Source of the DNA: Actinokineospora diospyrosa
GTDB taxonomy: Bacteria; Actinomycetota; Actinomycetes; Mycobacteriales; Pseudonocardiaceae
Length of the DNA: 64,000 bases
Assembly: GCF_024171925.1 (NCBI RefSeq)
Contig: NZ_JAMTCO010000004.1
Location: forward strand, 417,743-481,742
Direction: 5' to 3'
Shown here in pieces: positions 1 to 9,071 of the stretch (positions within the stretch are counted from its first letter, which is position 1; the number at the start of each line of letters is the position of its first letter). A model generated the notes under the pieces. The model did no database searches. It was given only the letters and a program-made list of their open reading frames with translations, and was not told the DNA's origin. The position numbers were made by a program, and so were the translations under genes.

Positions 1-511
1 TCGGCGTGAGGGTGCCTGCGACGCGTAGGTGCATCCGGGCACCGAGGCGGCGGTCGACGGTGACACCGGACCCGGACTCCACGCGCAGCGAGGTGACCAC
101 GCCGCCGCTGTGGTCACCTGGGGTCGCGCTCGCGGGAACGCTGACGGTGAACGGCACCGCGACCGTCTGTCCGGCTTGGACGGTGATGGTCGGCGCGTCG
201 AAGCGCACCCAGGCGCCCGCGTCGGTCGAGGTCTCGCCAGCGGGCCTGAGGTCGAGCTGGCCGGAGGAGGTGGTGAAGGCGTCGGCGGCGTACACGGCGA
301 AAGTCAGCGCGCGCTGCTCGTGGTTGCTCACCAGCAGCGCGTCGGCCAACTCGGCGCCGGGCGCGACGGAGTAGGCGAAATTGGGCCGGTTCTGGCCCAT
401 AGCCGAGTCGGCGGGGCGCACGCCCCAGGTGACGTTCTGCGCCGCGGCCACCGCGGGCACACCCAGGACGAGCAGGACCGCGGCGACGACGGCGGCGAGG
501 ATGCGGTTCAT
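1..511 (-). CDS. Secreted DUF916-like (WxL-protein peptidoglycan-domain type) protein, C-terminus outside window
   Basis: The gene starts at ATG 511 and runs off the left edge, leaving 170 codons. Residues 1-24 form a signal peptide with an Ala-rich cleavage site. The mature part begins NVTWGVRPADS and is an all-beta extracellular domain. The segments TPGDHSGGVV and RLGARMHLRVAGTL resemble the DUF916/WxL-protein peptidoglycan-domain family, which in Gram-positives usually lies beside WxL-type surface proteins and ends in a C-terminal membrane helix (not visible here). It follows the HtaA/WxL-like gene on the same strand after 115 bp, so the two probably form one iron-regulated surface unit. 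Family call by motif resemblance only. Confidence 0.6.
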   Translation of the reverse strand, partial: MNRILAAVVAAVLLVLGVPAVAAAQNVTWGVRPADSAMGQNRPNFAYSVAPGAELADALLVSNHEQRALTFAVYAADAFTTSSGQLDLRPAGETSTDAGAWVRFDAPTITVQAGQTVAVPFTVSVPASATPGDHSGGVVTSLRVESGSGVTVDRRLGARMHLRVAGTLTP

Positions 512-571
512 GGTGGGGGATTCCAGTCCGAGCACGGGTGGGTGGGGACCCAGTCAGGGCGGAGCGGGGGC

Positions 572-610
572 GGTCGTGGGCGCCACCTCGCGGCGGCGGC
601 GCCCACGACC
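572..610 (-). terminator. Intergenic hairpin (attenuator or weak terminator)
   Basis: Two perfectly complementary 13-nt arms (GGTCGTGGGCGCC and its complement) are separated by 13 nt, between the stop of the HtaA-type gene and the start of the DUF916-like gene. There is no U-tract on the minus strand, so it may stabilise or attenuate the transcript rather than terminate it. Confidence 0.4.
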
Positions 611-626
611 CGGGGATCAGCTGGGG

Positions 627-1946
627 TCAGCTGAGGGCGGTGAGGGTGAGCGTGGCGTCGTAGGTCCCCGAACCCACGCTCGCCGGGACCTTCAGCGTGA
701 GGTCGGCGCCCAGCAGCACCGAGCCGGACGCGTGGTCGAGCGCCGCGCTGCCCAGCGTCGCGGGCTGCTTGAGGCCGGGGCCGCCGTCGAAGCCGGAGGC
801 GACGGTCGCACCGGCGACGGCGCCGCCGGTGTTCTCGGTGGCCTTGGGGGCCCAGCCGAGGTACTTGCCGTCGAACGAGGTCGCACCGGCGGTGAAGTCG
901 CTGACCTGCGCGGAGACCGACCACGTCGGGGCGCCCGCGCGGGTGTCGGTCACCCGGACCGGGTTGATCGAACCGGTGGCGAGGTAGTGGTCACCGGCCG
1001 CAGTAGCGGTGCCCAGGTTGACCAGTCCGTTGGTGCCGTCGATCGTCCAGACGAACTCGCCGGGCTCGACGACCGCGGGCACGGTCACGCGCACGTCCTG
1101 CTCCGTGGCCGAGGGCTCCGGGTCCGCGGTGGCGGTGTAGCCGATGTCGAAGGGCAGCGGCGCCTTGTAGTCTTGATTGCCGCCACAGCCGGTGGAGTAG
1201 AAATGCGGGCGGATCGAGGCGGGCACGGTGTTGACGAACTGCGGGGACCACGAGCCCCACCAACCGGTGCCGGACTCGCAGGTGCGCGTCTGCGCGGTGC
1301 CGCCGGTGACGTCGACCTGTACGCCCTGGTAGTCCGGCGCGACGCGGAAACCGTTGGCGGTCAAGCCGCTGAGCGAGCCCGCGTCGTAGGTGAGCAGCGT
1401 GAGCCGCCCGAAGTCCTGCGCCGGGGTGGGGTTGCCGGAGACGTCAACGCCCGCGCCGAGGCTGAACTCCACCGACACCGAGCCGGAACCGTTGGCGGCC
1501 ACGGTCACGACCGGGTTCTTGTAGACCTCGTTGGGGGCGTTGAACTGCGCCGGGTAGGCGTTGACGGTGTAGCTGCCGGTGAACGACAGCTGGCCCGCGC
1601 CGGTGGCCGGGTCGACCGTGCCGGTGCCCGCGGTGAACTTGACCGCGTTGGGCGTCTTCTGCGGGGACGACACCGGCATCGACGTCGCCGGGACGGGCGC
1701 GACGGCGTACTGGGTCTGGGAACCGCCGGAGACCGAACCCTGGAGCAGGGTGGCGTTGCCGGTCGCGTCCTTCAGGTTCCACGGGCCGAAGACGCCGACC
1801 TGGGCGTAGCCGCTCAGGCCCCAGACGAACGTGGCGTCGGTGACGGTCGCGGTCGCCGCCGCCGCGGGCGTGGCGCCGAGGCCGGTGGCGGCGAGCACCG
1901 CCGCCACCCCCACGGCGACCGCCTTGGCCGCGAGTGGTCTTGCCAT
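627..1946 (-). CDS. Secreted HtaA-domain haem-uptake-like protein with WxL-like C-terminus
   Basis: 439 residues. Residues 1-31 are a signal peptide ending ATPAAAA. The next part starts ATFVWGLSGYAQVG and continues through a beta-rich region with QLSFTGSY and KNPVVTV. This follows the HtaA domain pattern (opening W-G, later GxxxFxG and NP strands) known from corynebacterial haem-binding surface proteins. Two cysteines in the middle may form a disulphide. The last 140 residues (TWSVSAQVSDF ... LTLKVPASVGSGTYDATLTLTAL) resemble a WxL-type wall-binding domain. A perfect IdeR/DtxR box lies 49 bp upstream of the start, and haem oxygenase is next door, which supports haem acquisition. The haem-ligand residues cannot be assigned by eye. 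Confidence 0.65.
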   Translation of the reverse strand: MARPLAAKAVAVGVAAVLAATGLGATPAAAATATVTDATFVWGLSGYAQVGVFGPWNLKDATGNATLLQGSVSGGSQTQYAVAPVPATSMPVSSPQKTPNAVKFTAGTGTVDPATGAGQLSFTGSYTVNAYPAQFNAPNEVYKNPVVTVAANGSGSVSVEFSLGAGVDVSGNPTPAQDFGRLTLLTYDAGSLSGLTANGFRVAPDYQGVQVDVTGGTAQTRTCESGTGWWGSWSPQFVNTVPASIRPHFYSTGCGGNQDYKAPLPFDIGYTATADPEPSATEQDVRVTVPAVVEPGEFVWTIDGTNGLVNLGTATAAGDHYLATGSINPVRVTDTRAGAPTWSVSAQVSDFTAGATSFDGKYLGWAPKATENTGGAVAGATVASGFDGGPGLKQPATLGSAALDHASGSVLLGADLTLKVPASVGSGTYDATLTLTALS

Positions 1947-1994
1947 GTGCTGTTCCTCCTGCGTCGGACCGCGCGACCCCGAGCCCGGTCATAA

Positions 1995-2013
1995 TTAGGT
2001 AAGGCTAACCTAA
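1995..2013. promoter_or_regulatory. IdeR/DtxR iron box upstream of the HtaA-type gene
   Basis: The 19-mer TTAGGTAAGGCTAACCTAA matches the IdeR/DtxR consensus TWAGGTWAGSCTWACCTWA at every position. It lies upstream of the minus-strand HtaA-type gene, so that gene (and perhaps the DUF916-like gene after it) should be repressed in iron-replete cells. Confidence 0.92.
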
Positions 2014-2125
2014 CTACACGGTTCGGCGCTTGACAAGGGCGACGGCCGACACACTGTCCACAGAGGAGGTCCAGGTAGCCCGAAGCAGGGGTCCGTCGAG
2101 TGGACCCCTTGTCGGACAACGACTA

Positions 2126-2770
2126 TCAGCAGTACACAGTGGCTAGATCGTCGAACACGGCGCGGTTGAGCCGGAAGGCCACATTGGCCTCCTGGACCAG
2201 CGCCTCCCGCTCCCCCGCCCGCCACGGCGCCCCGTCGAGCAGGCCCCGGTAGTGGTCGCGGAACGGCTTGGGCTTGGCGACCTGGTCGAAAACGTAGAAG
2301 CGGACGCCGTCGTCGGCGAGCCCGTAGGTCTCCTGCATCCGGCGCCGGATGACCTGGCCGCCGGAGAGGTCGCCGAGGTAGCGGGTGTAGTGGTGCGCGA
2401 CGAAGGCGCCGCGGTCGGTGAAGCACACCTCGGTGAGGCGGTCCACATAGGACTGAGTGGCGGGCAGCGCGCGGACCTCATCGCGCCAGTGCGCGCCGAT
2501 CAGGTACGCCAGGTCCTGCTCGAGCGCGGCCCGCCTGGCCAACCCGTCGATCACGAACCCGCCGACGACCGGGTCACCGCGCCACGACTCGGTCGCGTCC
2601 TCGAGGACCCCGTAGAAGAGGTAGCTCTGCGCCAGCAGCCCGGCGTACGCTTCGCGCCCGAGCGCGCCGCCCAGCAGGGCTTCGACGAACGCGGACCGCT
2701 CGGCCCGCTCGTGCTCGGCCCGGGTGCCGGTCCGCAGCCGAGCCGCGAAACCCTCGTCCACCGCAGTCAT
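2126..2770 (-). CDS. hmuO: Haem oxygenase (biliverdin-producing)
   Basis: 214 residues, the usual length for bacterial HO-1-type haem oxygenases. The proximal haem ligand is His20 in TRAEHERAE. The distal-helix signature GDLSGGQ is at residues 133-139 within YTRYLGDLSGGQVI. YLFYGVLE at 50-57 and FYVFDQVAKPKPFRDHYR also match the family. The enzyme opens haem to biliverdin, CO and Fe2+ in the cytoplasm, releasing iron from imported haem. It is transcribed from its own IdeR-box promoter and lies just upstream of the HtaA-type gene on the same strand. Confidence 0.95.
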   Translation of the reverse strand: MTAVDEGFAARLRTGTRAEHERAERSAFVEALLGGALGREAYAGLLAQSYLFYGVLEDATESWRGDPVVGGFVIDGLARRAALEQDLAYLIGAHWRDEVRALPATQSYVDRLTEVCFTDRGAFVAHHYTRYLGDLSGGQVIRRRMQETYGLADDGVRFYVFDQVAKPKPFRDHYRGLLDGAPWRAGEREALVQEANVAFRLNRAVFDDLATVYC

Positions 2771-2785
2771 AGTCCACCATTCCGC

Positions 2786-2804
2786 TAAGGGTTGCCTAAC
2801 CTAA
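2786..2804. promoter_or_regulatory. IdeR/DtxR iron box upstream of haem oxygenase
   Basis: Read on the minus strand this is TTAGGTTAGGCAACCCTTA, matching the IdeR/DtxR consensus at 17 of 19 positions (one half-site is perfect). It sits 15 bp upstream of the haem oxygenase start codon, a repressing position. Confidence 0.82.
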
Positions 2805-2990
2805 TTTAGGCCAGGTTGCGGAATGGGACCAGCGCGATTTTCCGGACCGGATGACCACGGAGAGTGTGCACCACCGCGCCCACCCCGGCATTGTGCCCGA
2901 TGGCGGTACAACTTTCAACGACGACTGCGCGGCAGCTCGACGCGGCATTCGCCGTACCGGCGACACCCCACGCGGGCCACGACCGGTGAC

Positions 2991-3785
2991 CTACCGTAGC
3001 CGCGGCTCGCCCGGGAGTTGCACCAGCAGGCGGTCGCGAAGGCGGGCAACGGTGTCCTCGGTGATGCCGACGCGGTTGGTCAGGTAGGCGCGGGGCGAGC
3101 CGTAGCGGGTGGTGAGGTCGGCGAGGACGAGTTCCATGACCTTCGCGGGCGCCCGGCCGTAGTAGGGCCAGCGCATGATCTTGTCGGGATGCGCGGTGCG
3201 CCAGTCGGCCAACAGGCGGTCGGTCGCGAGTTCGGTGAGCGCGAAGTCGTCGAGGACTTGGTCCTGGGTGACGTCGAGGAGGGTGAGGAGGAAGGCGGCT
3301 ATGAGACCCGTGCGGTCCTTGCCCGAGGTGCAGTGAAAGACAACCGGCCCACGCGCGTCGGCGACGTGCTCGATGGCGCTGCGGATCTCGGTGGCACCGT
3401 CCTCGGTGACCTCAGCTGCGCGGTCGGCTAGGTAGCGCCAGGGGTCGATGTCGGGGCTGGTGGCGGCTTGGTCGTAAGGGCGGTGCTCGATGCTGAGGTT
3501 GACGTAGTCGAACCGCTCAACCTCAGGCACCGCCCCGTCGCGCTCGACCTCCCAGGGATAGCGCAGGTCGACGACGGAGCGGATCCCCAGCTCGAGGAAC
3601 CGGCTCCAGTCCTCACCCCGCAACTTCCCCAACGTGTCGGCCCGGTAGACCGCCTGCCAGCGAACAGCTCCACCGTCCGCGGTGACGTAGCCGCCCAGGT
3701 CGCGAAAGTTCCGGAGCCGCTCGAACCGGATGTGCCGCTCGGGCACGGAACCCTGATTCCCCACTCCCCCAACACCTTCCGCCAT
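2991..3785 (-). CDS. Tyrosine-protein phosphatase (PtpB/Y_phosphatase3-like)
   Basis: 264 residues, cytoplasmic. The N-terminal RNFRDLGGY (residues 25-33) and VYRADTLGKL are typical of the bacterial/mycobacterial PtpB-type family. The catalytic P-loop HCTSGKDRTG is at residues 151-160 with nucleophile Cys152 and Arg158. SVVDLRYPWEVERDG (70-84) is the conserved acid-loop region. The C-terminus keeps the family pattern GSPRAYLTNRVGIT. ATG 3785 has no strong ribosome-binding site, so a GTG slightly downstream cannot be excluded. There is no obvious functional link with the haem genes or the following protease. Confidence 0.88.
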   Translation of the reverse strand: MAEGVGGVGNQGSVPERHIRFERLRNFRDLGGYVTADGGAVRWQAVYRADTLGKLRGEDWSRFLELGIRSVVDLRYPWEVERDGAVPEVERFDYVNLSIEHRPYDQAATSPDIDPWRYLADRAAEVTEDGATEIRSAIEHVADARGPVVFHCTSGKDRTGLIAAFLLTLLDVTQDQVLDDFALTELATDRLLADWRTAHPDKIMRWPYYGRAPAKVMELVLADLTTRYGSPRAYLTNRVGITEDTVARLRDRLLVQLPGEPRLR

Positions 3786-3819
3786 GGATATCAGGGTATC
3801 GCGCTCACGAAACGCCAGC

Positions 3820-3855
3820 GGCGGGCCTCACCCGCGGAAATCGGTGAGGCCCGCC
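3820..3855 (-). terminator. Strong hairpin terminator after S8 protease
   Basis: Perfect 13-bp arms (GGCGGGCCTCACC and its complement) with a 10-nt loop lie directly after the stop codon of the S8 protease and before the phosphatase gene, consistent with transcript termination in a high-GC genome without a long U-run. Confidence 0.75.
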
Positions 3856-3873
3856 GTGCGGCTACCCGGTGGG

Positions 3874-5445
3874 TTAGACGGTGAGGGACCAGGTGTCGAT
3901 GGTGCCGCTGTCGAAGCGGTAGACGTCTCGGACGCTCAGGCGCCAGGTGCCGTTCTTGGCTTCGCTGGAGAGGTTGGCGGTGTAGGTGGCTCGGACGTCG
4001 GCGGCGGGGTCGCCTGCGGAGGATTCCTTGAGGCGGTAGGCGGTGCCGTCGGGGGCGATGAGTTCTACGGCGAGGTCGCCGCGGTAGGGGTGGGTGATGG
4101 CCACCTCGACGGCGGCCGTGCTGGAGGCGTTGCCGGTGCAGCCGCTGATGGTGATGGAGCTGGTGGCGGCGGCGCCCGCGTCGGGGACGGCCACGTCGTC
4201 GCCGTTGGTCTGCTTGGCGCAGGTGGGGTCCGGGCCGGGGCCGGGGGTGGCGGTGATCTCCTTGGTGTAGAGCAGCTTGTTCGGTGAGCCGCTGCCCGCG
4301 TCGGTGACCTTGTTGGGGGTGGACATCGAGATCAGCGCGTTGGCGACGTCAGCGGGGCTGGCGTTCGGGTGGCCCTGCAGGTACAGCGCGGCAGCGCCCG
4401 CGACGTGCGGGGTGGCCATGGAGGTACCGGAGTTGCCCGCGGTACCGGTGTCGCTGCTGTAGGACAGCGAGGTGATGTTGGCACCCGGCGCGAAGATGTC
4501 CACGCAGCTACCGATGTTGGAGAAGCTGGACCGGCGGTCGCCCTGGTCGATGGAGGCGACGGTGATCGCCTCCGGGACGCGGGCCGGGCTGTAGTTGCAC
4601 GCGCTGGCGGCGTTGTTGTTGCCCGCGGCCACCGCGTAGACGAAGCCCGCGCGGATGGACGCCTGGATCTGCTCGTCGCCGATGCCGGTCTCGAACTGGC
4701 CGATGCTGATGTTGACCACGGCGGGCTTCACGCCGTTGGCGGTGATCCACTCGACCGCGTCCGACAGCAGCGAGTCCGGGCCGTTGTTGTCGCAGCCCAG
4801 CACCCGCAGCGCGACCAGCTTCGCCTTCTTGGCCACGCCGTAGGTCTTGCTGACCGCGGTGCCCGAGGTGTGCGTGCCGTGCCCGTTGCAGTCGGAGGCG
4901 TCGTTGTCCTTGTCCAGGAAGTCGTAGCCGGACTTGGCGCGGCCCTCGAAGTCCTGGTGGGAGATCCGCACGCCGCTGTCGACGCTGTAGACGGTGACGC
5001 CCTCGCCGGTGGCGTTGTACTCGTACTTGCGGTCGAGGGTGGTGTCCTTCTGGTCGACCCGGTCCAGACCCCACGTCGGGTTGGTCTGCACGTCGGCGCC
5101 GCGCATCTTGCCGTCCTGGTAGACGGTGCGCACGGCCGGGTCGGCGGCCAACCGCTTGGCCTGCTCCTCGGTCATGCCGTGCACCGAGTAGCCGCGCGCG
5201 GTGAGCTTGTAGAGCGAGGCGACCGTGCCGCCGTACTTCGAGGTCAGCGACTGGGCGCTGGCCTCGACCGCGGCGCCGGAGGCGGACGCGTCGCGCAGGG
5301 CGACGATGTACTGACCGGTGTAGTGCTCCTTGGCCTGCACGACGGTGCCGACCGCGGGCGCGGCACCGGCCGGGATGGCGATGACCACCCCGGCGCAGAC
5401 GACGCCAGCCGCGAGCGCGGCGAGGCCTGCTTTCCGACTCAACAT
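3874..5445 (-). CDS. Secreted subtilisin-like serine protease (S8) with P domain
   Basis: 523 residues. The start at ATG 5445 is chosen because AGGAG lies 7 nt upstream and a signal peptide follows at once (residues 1-29). Inhibitor I9 propeptide is about 41-115. The S8 catalytic triad is Asp156 (VYSVDSGV), His189 ([10 protein letters not shown]) and Ser342 ([12 protein letters not shown]), with oxyanion Asn in AAGNNN. A proprotein-convertase P-type beta domain closes the protein (about 430-523, ending [14 protein letters not shown]). Two Cys in the catalytic domain (DASDC, LGCD) are shared with its paralogues. It is divergent from a LAL regulator whose start lies 203 bp away, a layout repeated at 11.2-15.5 kb. 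Confidence 0.95.
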   Translation of the reverse strand: MLSRKAGLAALAAGVVCAGVVIAIPAGAAPAVGTVVQAKEHYTGQYIVALRDASASGAAVEASAQSLTSKYGGTVASLYKLTARGYSVHGMTEEQAKRLAADPAVRTVYQDGKMRGADVQTNPTWGLDRVDQKDTTLDRKYEYNATGEGVTVYSVDSGVRISHQDFEGRAKSGYDFLDKDNDASDCNGHGTHTSGTAVSKTYGVAKKAKLVALRVLGCDNNGPDSLLSDAVEWITANGVKPAVVNISIGQFETGIGDEQIQASIRAGFVYAVAAGNNNAASACNYSPARVPEAITVASIDQGDRRSSFSNIGSCVDIFAPGANITSLSYSSDTGTAGNSGTSMATPHVAGAAALYLQGHPNASPADVANALISMSTPNKVTDAGSGSPNKLLYTKEITATPGPGPDPTCAKQTNGDDVAVPDAGAAATSSITISGCTGNASSTAAVEVAITHPYRGDLAVELIAPDGTAYRLKESSAGDPAADVRATYTANLSSEAKNGTWRLSVRDVYRFDSGTIDTWSLTV

Positions 5446-5648
5446 TGGTGAACTCCTTCGCGCGCGGTGAAAAGGGGCAGGGAAAGGGACGCACCGCCGC
5501 GACACCACAATGCGGCCCGGGTGCCCGGTGGAGAACTGATGAGCGGATTGATGGGTACCCCTATTCAAAGTCCGGAAATGGCAATGGCCGTCGGAAGTGG
5601 CAATGGCGGCGCTTCGCCGGGGAACCGGTCGCCGAGTACCGTGCGCTG
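5446..5648. promoter_or_regulatory. Divergent promoter region of S8 protease and LAL regulator
   Basis: The 203-bp gap must hold both promoters. The only striking element is TTGATGGGTACCCCTATTCAA (5548-5568), a near-palindrome with the perfect core GGGTACCC (5553-5560) and TTGA/TCAA ends. It is a candidate operator. No standard -35/-10 pair was recognised. Confidence 0.3.
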
Positions 5649-8483
5649 GTGACCCCGTTGCCCCCGGTTCGGCTGCCGACCTCGTTGTTCGTCGGCCGCG
5701 CGACCGAGCTCGCGGAGCTGGCAGGCTGCGTGCGCCGCCCGCCCGCGGTCGCGCTGCTGGAGGGCGAGGCGGGCGTGGGCAAGACCCGGTTGGTCCGCGA
5801 GCTGCTGCGGCTGCCGCAGGTGGCGGCCCGCACGGTGCTCGTCGGCGCCTGCCAGCCGATGCGGACCCCGCTGCCCTACGGCCCGGTGGTCGACGTCCTG
5901 CGCGAGACCGGTCACCTGCTGGCGGGGGTCGCCGACCGGTTGCCGCCGGTCACCGGCGCGCTGCGGCCGCTGCTGCCGGAGCTGGCCGACCTGCTGCCCC
6001 CGGAGCTCGACCGCGGTGACATCGCCATCGAGCGGCACCGGGTGTTCCGCGCGGTCCGCGAGCTGCTCGCCGCCTACGGCCCGACCCTGCTCGTGCTGGA
6101 GGACCTGCACTGGGCCGACGAGGGCACCCAGGACCTGCTGCGGTTCCTGACCAGTCCCCCGCCGCCGGAGCTGTCCGCGGTGTTCAGCTACCGCAAGGAG
6201 GAGGGCGCGGCGCTGCCCGGGTCCGGCTACCGGCTGCTGGCCGACGCGCGCAACTCGCTGCTGCGGCTGCGCCCGCTGGAGCCGGGGCCGGTCGCCGCGC
6301 TCGCCGCGGACCTGCTGGGCACCGAGGTCCCCGAGGACTTCGCGCTCGCGCTGCACCACCGCACCGCCGGGATCCCGTTCGTGATCGAGGAGGTGCTGCG
6401 CGAGGTCCGCGAGACCGGCGACGCGCCGCGGCCCACCGTGCTCGACCTGGTCGACATCCCGGACCTGCTGCGCGACACCATGTCCGACCGGCTCGCCCGG
6501 CTCGGGCCCACCGTCGCCGCCGTGGTGCACGCCGCCGCGGTGCTCGACATGCCCGCCACCGAGCAGGAGATCGGCACCGTCGCAGGCCTGCCCGCCCGCC
6601 GCGTGGGCACCGCGCTGACCAGGGCGTTGGCCGCCGCGGTGCTGCACGAGACCGACACCGGCCGCTACGCGCTGCGGCACCCGCTGGCCCGGCAGGCCGC
6701 CTACATCTGCGTCCCCGGTCCGCAGCGCAGCCGCCTGCACGCCAGGGCCGCGCTGATGCTGGCCGCCGCCGCGGACCCGCCGGTGGTCCGCCTCGCGCAC
6801 CACCACCGGCGCGCGGGCGAGCTCACCGACTGGGTGCGCAAGACCCTCGCCGCGGTCGACCAGGCCACCGAGGTCGGCGACACCGCGTTGGCGCTGCAAC
6901 TGCTGGAGGACGCGCTCGTCGACGACGCGCTGCCCGCCCGCGCCCGCAACACCCTCGCGGTGCGGCTGAGCCGGGTCGCGCTCAACGCGATCGCCAACAG
7001 CAGCACAGTCGAGCGGCTGGGGGCGCTGCTGCGCGACGGGTCGCTCGTGCGGGCCGCGCGCGGGGAGGTGCGGTTGAACCTGGGCAGGCTGCTGATGAAC
7101 CAGGCCGGTCGGATGGAGCTGGGCCAGAACGAGATCGAGATCGCCATCCACGACCTGCGCGACCGCCCGCCGCTGGCCGCCAGGGGCATGGCGGCGCTAT
7201 CGATCCCCAGCTTCGGCACCCGCCCGGTCGAGTTCCACCTGCGCTGGCTCGACGAGGCGGTGCGGGTCCTCGACGGTGTCCGCGACCAGGAACTGGTGGC
7301 GTCGGTGCGGGCCAACGAGGTGACCGCGCTGGCCCAGCTCGGCGACCCGCGCATGTGGTCGGCCGCGGCGGCGTTGCCCGAGTCGGCCCGGTCCTCCCGG
7401 GTGCGGCGGCAGCTGAGCCGGGCGTACAACAACCTGGCGGACGCGGCGGCCTGGCTCGGCCACTACGGGGCGGCGCGGGAGTACCTGCGCACCGGCGGCT
7501 CCTTGCTCGCCGACGCGGACGTGCCGTTCCTGTCCATGCTGGCCACCGGCACCGGCCTGCGCCTGGACGTCGCCGCGGGCCGCTGGGACGGCCTCCCCAC
7601 CGCCGCGGCCGCCCTGATCGACCAGGCGGGCGACATGGGCTACCTCGCCGCCGACGCCCACCTCGCCCTGGCCTGGCTCGCCATCGCCCGCGACGACCGC
7701 GACCGCGCCTCCCGCCACCTGGACGACGCGCTGCTCGCCGCCCCGGAGAACGCCCCGGTGTCCCTGGCGGTCGCCACCGGCAGGCTGTCGATCGCGCTGG
7801 CCCGGGGCGACGTCGCGGCCGCGGCGGTGGGCGCGGAGCGGGCAGTCGGCGAGGTCCGCAACAAGGGAAACTGGGTCTGGGCAGCGGAACTGACACCGTG
7901 GGCGACCCGAGCCCTGGTCCGCAGCGGCCGTATCGCGGAGGCGGCGGACCTGGTGGCGGAGTACGTGGCGGGCATCGAGGGTCGGGACGCACCACTGGCC
8001 ACAGCCGGAGCCGAACTGGCCCGCGGAGTCCTGGCGGCCGCCCGGGGTTGCCAGGAAGAAGCCGTAACCCACTACGCGGCCGCGGGCGAGCACTACACAA
8101 CCCTCCCCCACCCCCACGCCGCCGCATCAGCCCTCGAAGCCGCCGCCCGCTGCGCCCTAGAACTCGGCGACACAGCCACGGCCACCCGCCACCTCACAAC
8201 AGCGACCACAGGCTTCGCCGACCTGGGAGCCACCCGCGACGAAGCCCGCTGCCGCCAGATCGCCCGCCGCTTCCGCCGGGGAACGCCTCGCGGGCGGAAG
8301 GGCTACGGGGACGACCTGTCACCACGGGAGCGAGAGGTGGTGGACCTGGTGGCGGCGGGGCGGACGAACCGCCAGATCGCACAGGAGCTGTACCTGTCGC
8401 CGCGCACAGTGGAACACCACGTAGCCAAGGCGATGCGGAAACTGGGCCTCAGCTCACGAGCGGCGTTTGAGGCAGGTCAGTAG
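5649..8483 (+). CDS. LAL-type LuxR-family transcriptional regulator with N-terminal ATPase
   Basis: 944 residues from GTG 5649. An upstream in-frame extension exists but lacks an ATG and is not family-like. SLFVGRATEL opens the AAA/STAND ATPase, with Walker A GEAGVGKT at 39-46 and Walker B-like TLLVLEDLHWAD. A helical TPR-like middle follows, and a LuxR HTH closes the protein (LSPREREVVDLVAAGRTNRQ ... LSPRTVEHHVAKAMRKLGLSS, about 880-940). Such proteins are cytoplasmic DNA-binding activators gated by ATP and a ligand. It is transcribed away from an S8 protease, and a second regulator/protease pair at 13 kb has the same arrangement, so it probably controls its neighbour. Confidence 0.9.
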   Translation: MTPLPPVRLPTSLFVGRATELAELAGCVRRPPAVALLEGEAGVGKTRLVRELLRLPQVAARTVLVGACQPMRTPLPYGPVVDVLRETGHLLAGVADRLPPVTGALRPLLPELADLLPPELDRGDIAIERHRVFRAVRELLAAYGPTLLVLEDLHWADEGTQDLLRFLTSPPPPELSAVFSYRKEEGAALPGSGYRLLADARNSLLRLRPLEPGPVAALAADLLGTEVPEDFALALHHRTAGIPFVIEEVLREVRETGDAPRPTVLDLVDIPDLLRDTMSDRLARLGPTVAAVVHAAAVLDMPATEQEIGTVAGLPARRVGTALTRALAAAVLHETDTGRYALRHPLARQAAYICVPGPQRSRLHARAALMLAAAADPPVVRLAHHHRRAGELTDWVRKTLAAVDQATEVGDTALALQLLEDALVDDALPARARNTLAVRLSRVALNAIANSSTVERLGALLRDGSLVRAARGEVRLNLGRLLMNQAGRMELGQNEIEIAIHDLRDRPPLAARGMAALSIPSFGTRPVEFHLRWLDEAVRVLDGVRDQELVASVRANEVTALAQLGDPRMWSAAAALPESARSSRVRRQLSRAYNNLADAAAWLGHYGAAREYLRTGGSLLADADVPFLSMLATGTGLRLDVAAGRWDGLPTAAAALIDQAGDMGYLAADAHLALAWLAIARDDRDRASRHLDDALLAAPENAPVSLAVATGRLSIALARGDVAAAAVGAERAVGEVRNKGNWVWAAELTPWATRALVRSGRIAEAADLVAEYVAGIEGRDAPLATAGAELARGVLAAARGCQEEAVTHYAAAGEHYTTLPHPHAAASALEAAARCALELGDTATATRHLTTATTGFADLGATRDEARCRQIARRFRRGTPRGRKGYGDDLSPREREVVDLVAAGRTNRQIAQELYLSPRTVEHHVAKAMRKLGLSSRAAFEAGQ

Positions 8484-8556
8484 CACCGCTGTGGCTGCGT
8501 GGGTCCGGGGGACAAATCGGTCTCGGGGTTCGGCTTCGCCGTTGAAGGGCCTGCTC

Positions 8557-8572
8557 GTTGCCTGGCGGCAAC
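8557..8572. repeat. Small palindrome GTTGCC-type, inverted copy
   Basis: GTTGCC-tggc-GGCAAC, the reverse complement of the palindrome seen at 9245, 57615 and elsewhere. It bounds the left end of the repeat-rich gap, while forward copies bound the right end. Confidence 0.7.
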
Positions 8573-8602
8573 CTCGCGGCCCGAGCGGGGTGGTCCGGTG
8601 GG

Positions 8603-8745
8603 CTCGATGGGGCGGACTTCCTTTGCGCGGGGCCCCTACAACACCCGTGGCAGGTCCGCAAAGCAGGGGCCGAAAAGACTGGCCCTGCCGCGAGGAAACG
8701 CTACGGGTGTCGTCCCCCCGCGCAAAGGAAGTCCGCCCCATCGAG
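8603..8745. repeat. 143-bp giant imperfect hairpin element, copy A1
   Basis: Begins CTCGATGGGGCGGACTTC and ends with the exact complement. The outer 30 bp pair perfectly. Inside are a second imperfect stem (ACAACACCCGT against ACGGGTGTCGT) and a terminal stem-loop with an AGGGGCC arm and a GAAAAG loop. Near-identical elements occur at 9072 (reverse orientation) and 57399. No coding frame is conserved across the copies. It could be a non-autonomous mobile palindrome or a structured RNA/DNA element. Confidence 0.85.
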
Positions 8746-8779
8746 CAGTTGGCAGGGAGGCTTCCGACTCGTCCCGTGC

Positions 8780-8891
8780 AAGATCATCTGCCGCAAGAGC
8801 CCCCGATATACAGCCTATTGACGGATCCCGACAGAACCGGGGCAGCGATCACGGCCTGTGGACAACAGAACACGTTGTGGACAACCACCCG
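8780..8891. repeat. DnaA-box repeat unit, copy A
   Basis: Unit of about 112 bp, from AAGATCATCTGCCGCAAGAG to about 8891. It carries two exact copies of TGTGGACAA (8857-8865 and 8876-8884), the reverse complement of the actinobacterial DnaA box TTGTCCACA, with starts 19 bp apart. Three further units with the same spacing lie at 56318, 56679 and 57035. It is followed here by CCTGGACA(C/G)TCGGA-type short repeats up to about 9070. Confidence 0.85.
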
Positions 8892-9071
8892 ACACCCCGC
8901 CCAAGCCCGGACCCTGGACGTTAGGAGCCGAGGTGCTACCTCCAGTCCCGTCAGGTCCGCCCCAACCCACCCACTCAGCGCCTGGACACTCGGAACGGCC
9001 GGTGCCATCCCAGCCCGCCCTCGTCAGCCCTGCCAACCCACCTGGACAGTCGGAGTCGCTGGTGCCAACTG

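Noticed and set aside
5445-5648. N-terminal extension of the first LAL regulator
   Set aside because: No ATG is available, the sequence is unlike the family, and it would overlap the protease promoter.
8603-8745. Integron attC sites or CRISPR repeats
   Set aside because: Ends and core sites do not match attC, there is no integrase, and repeats are not separated by unique spacers of constant length.
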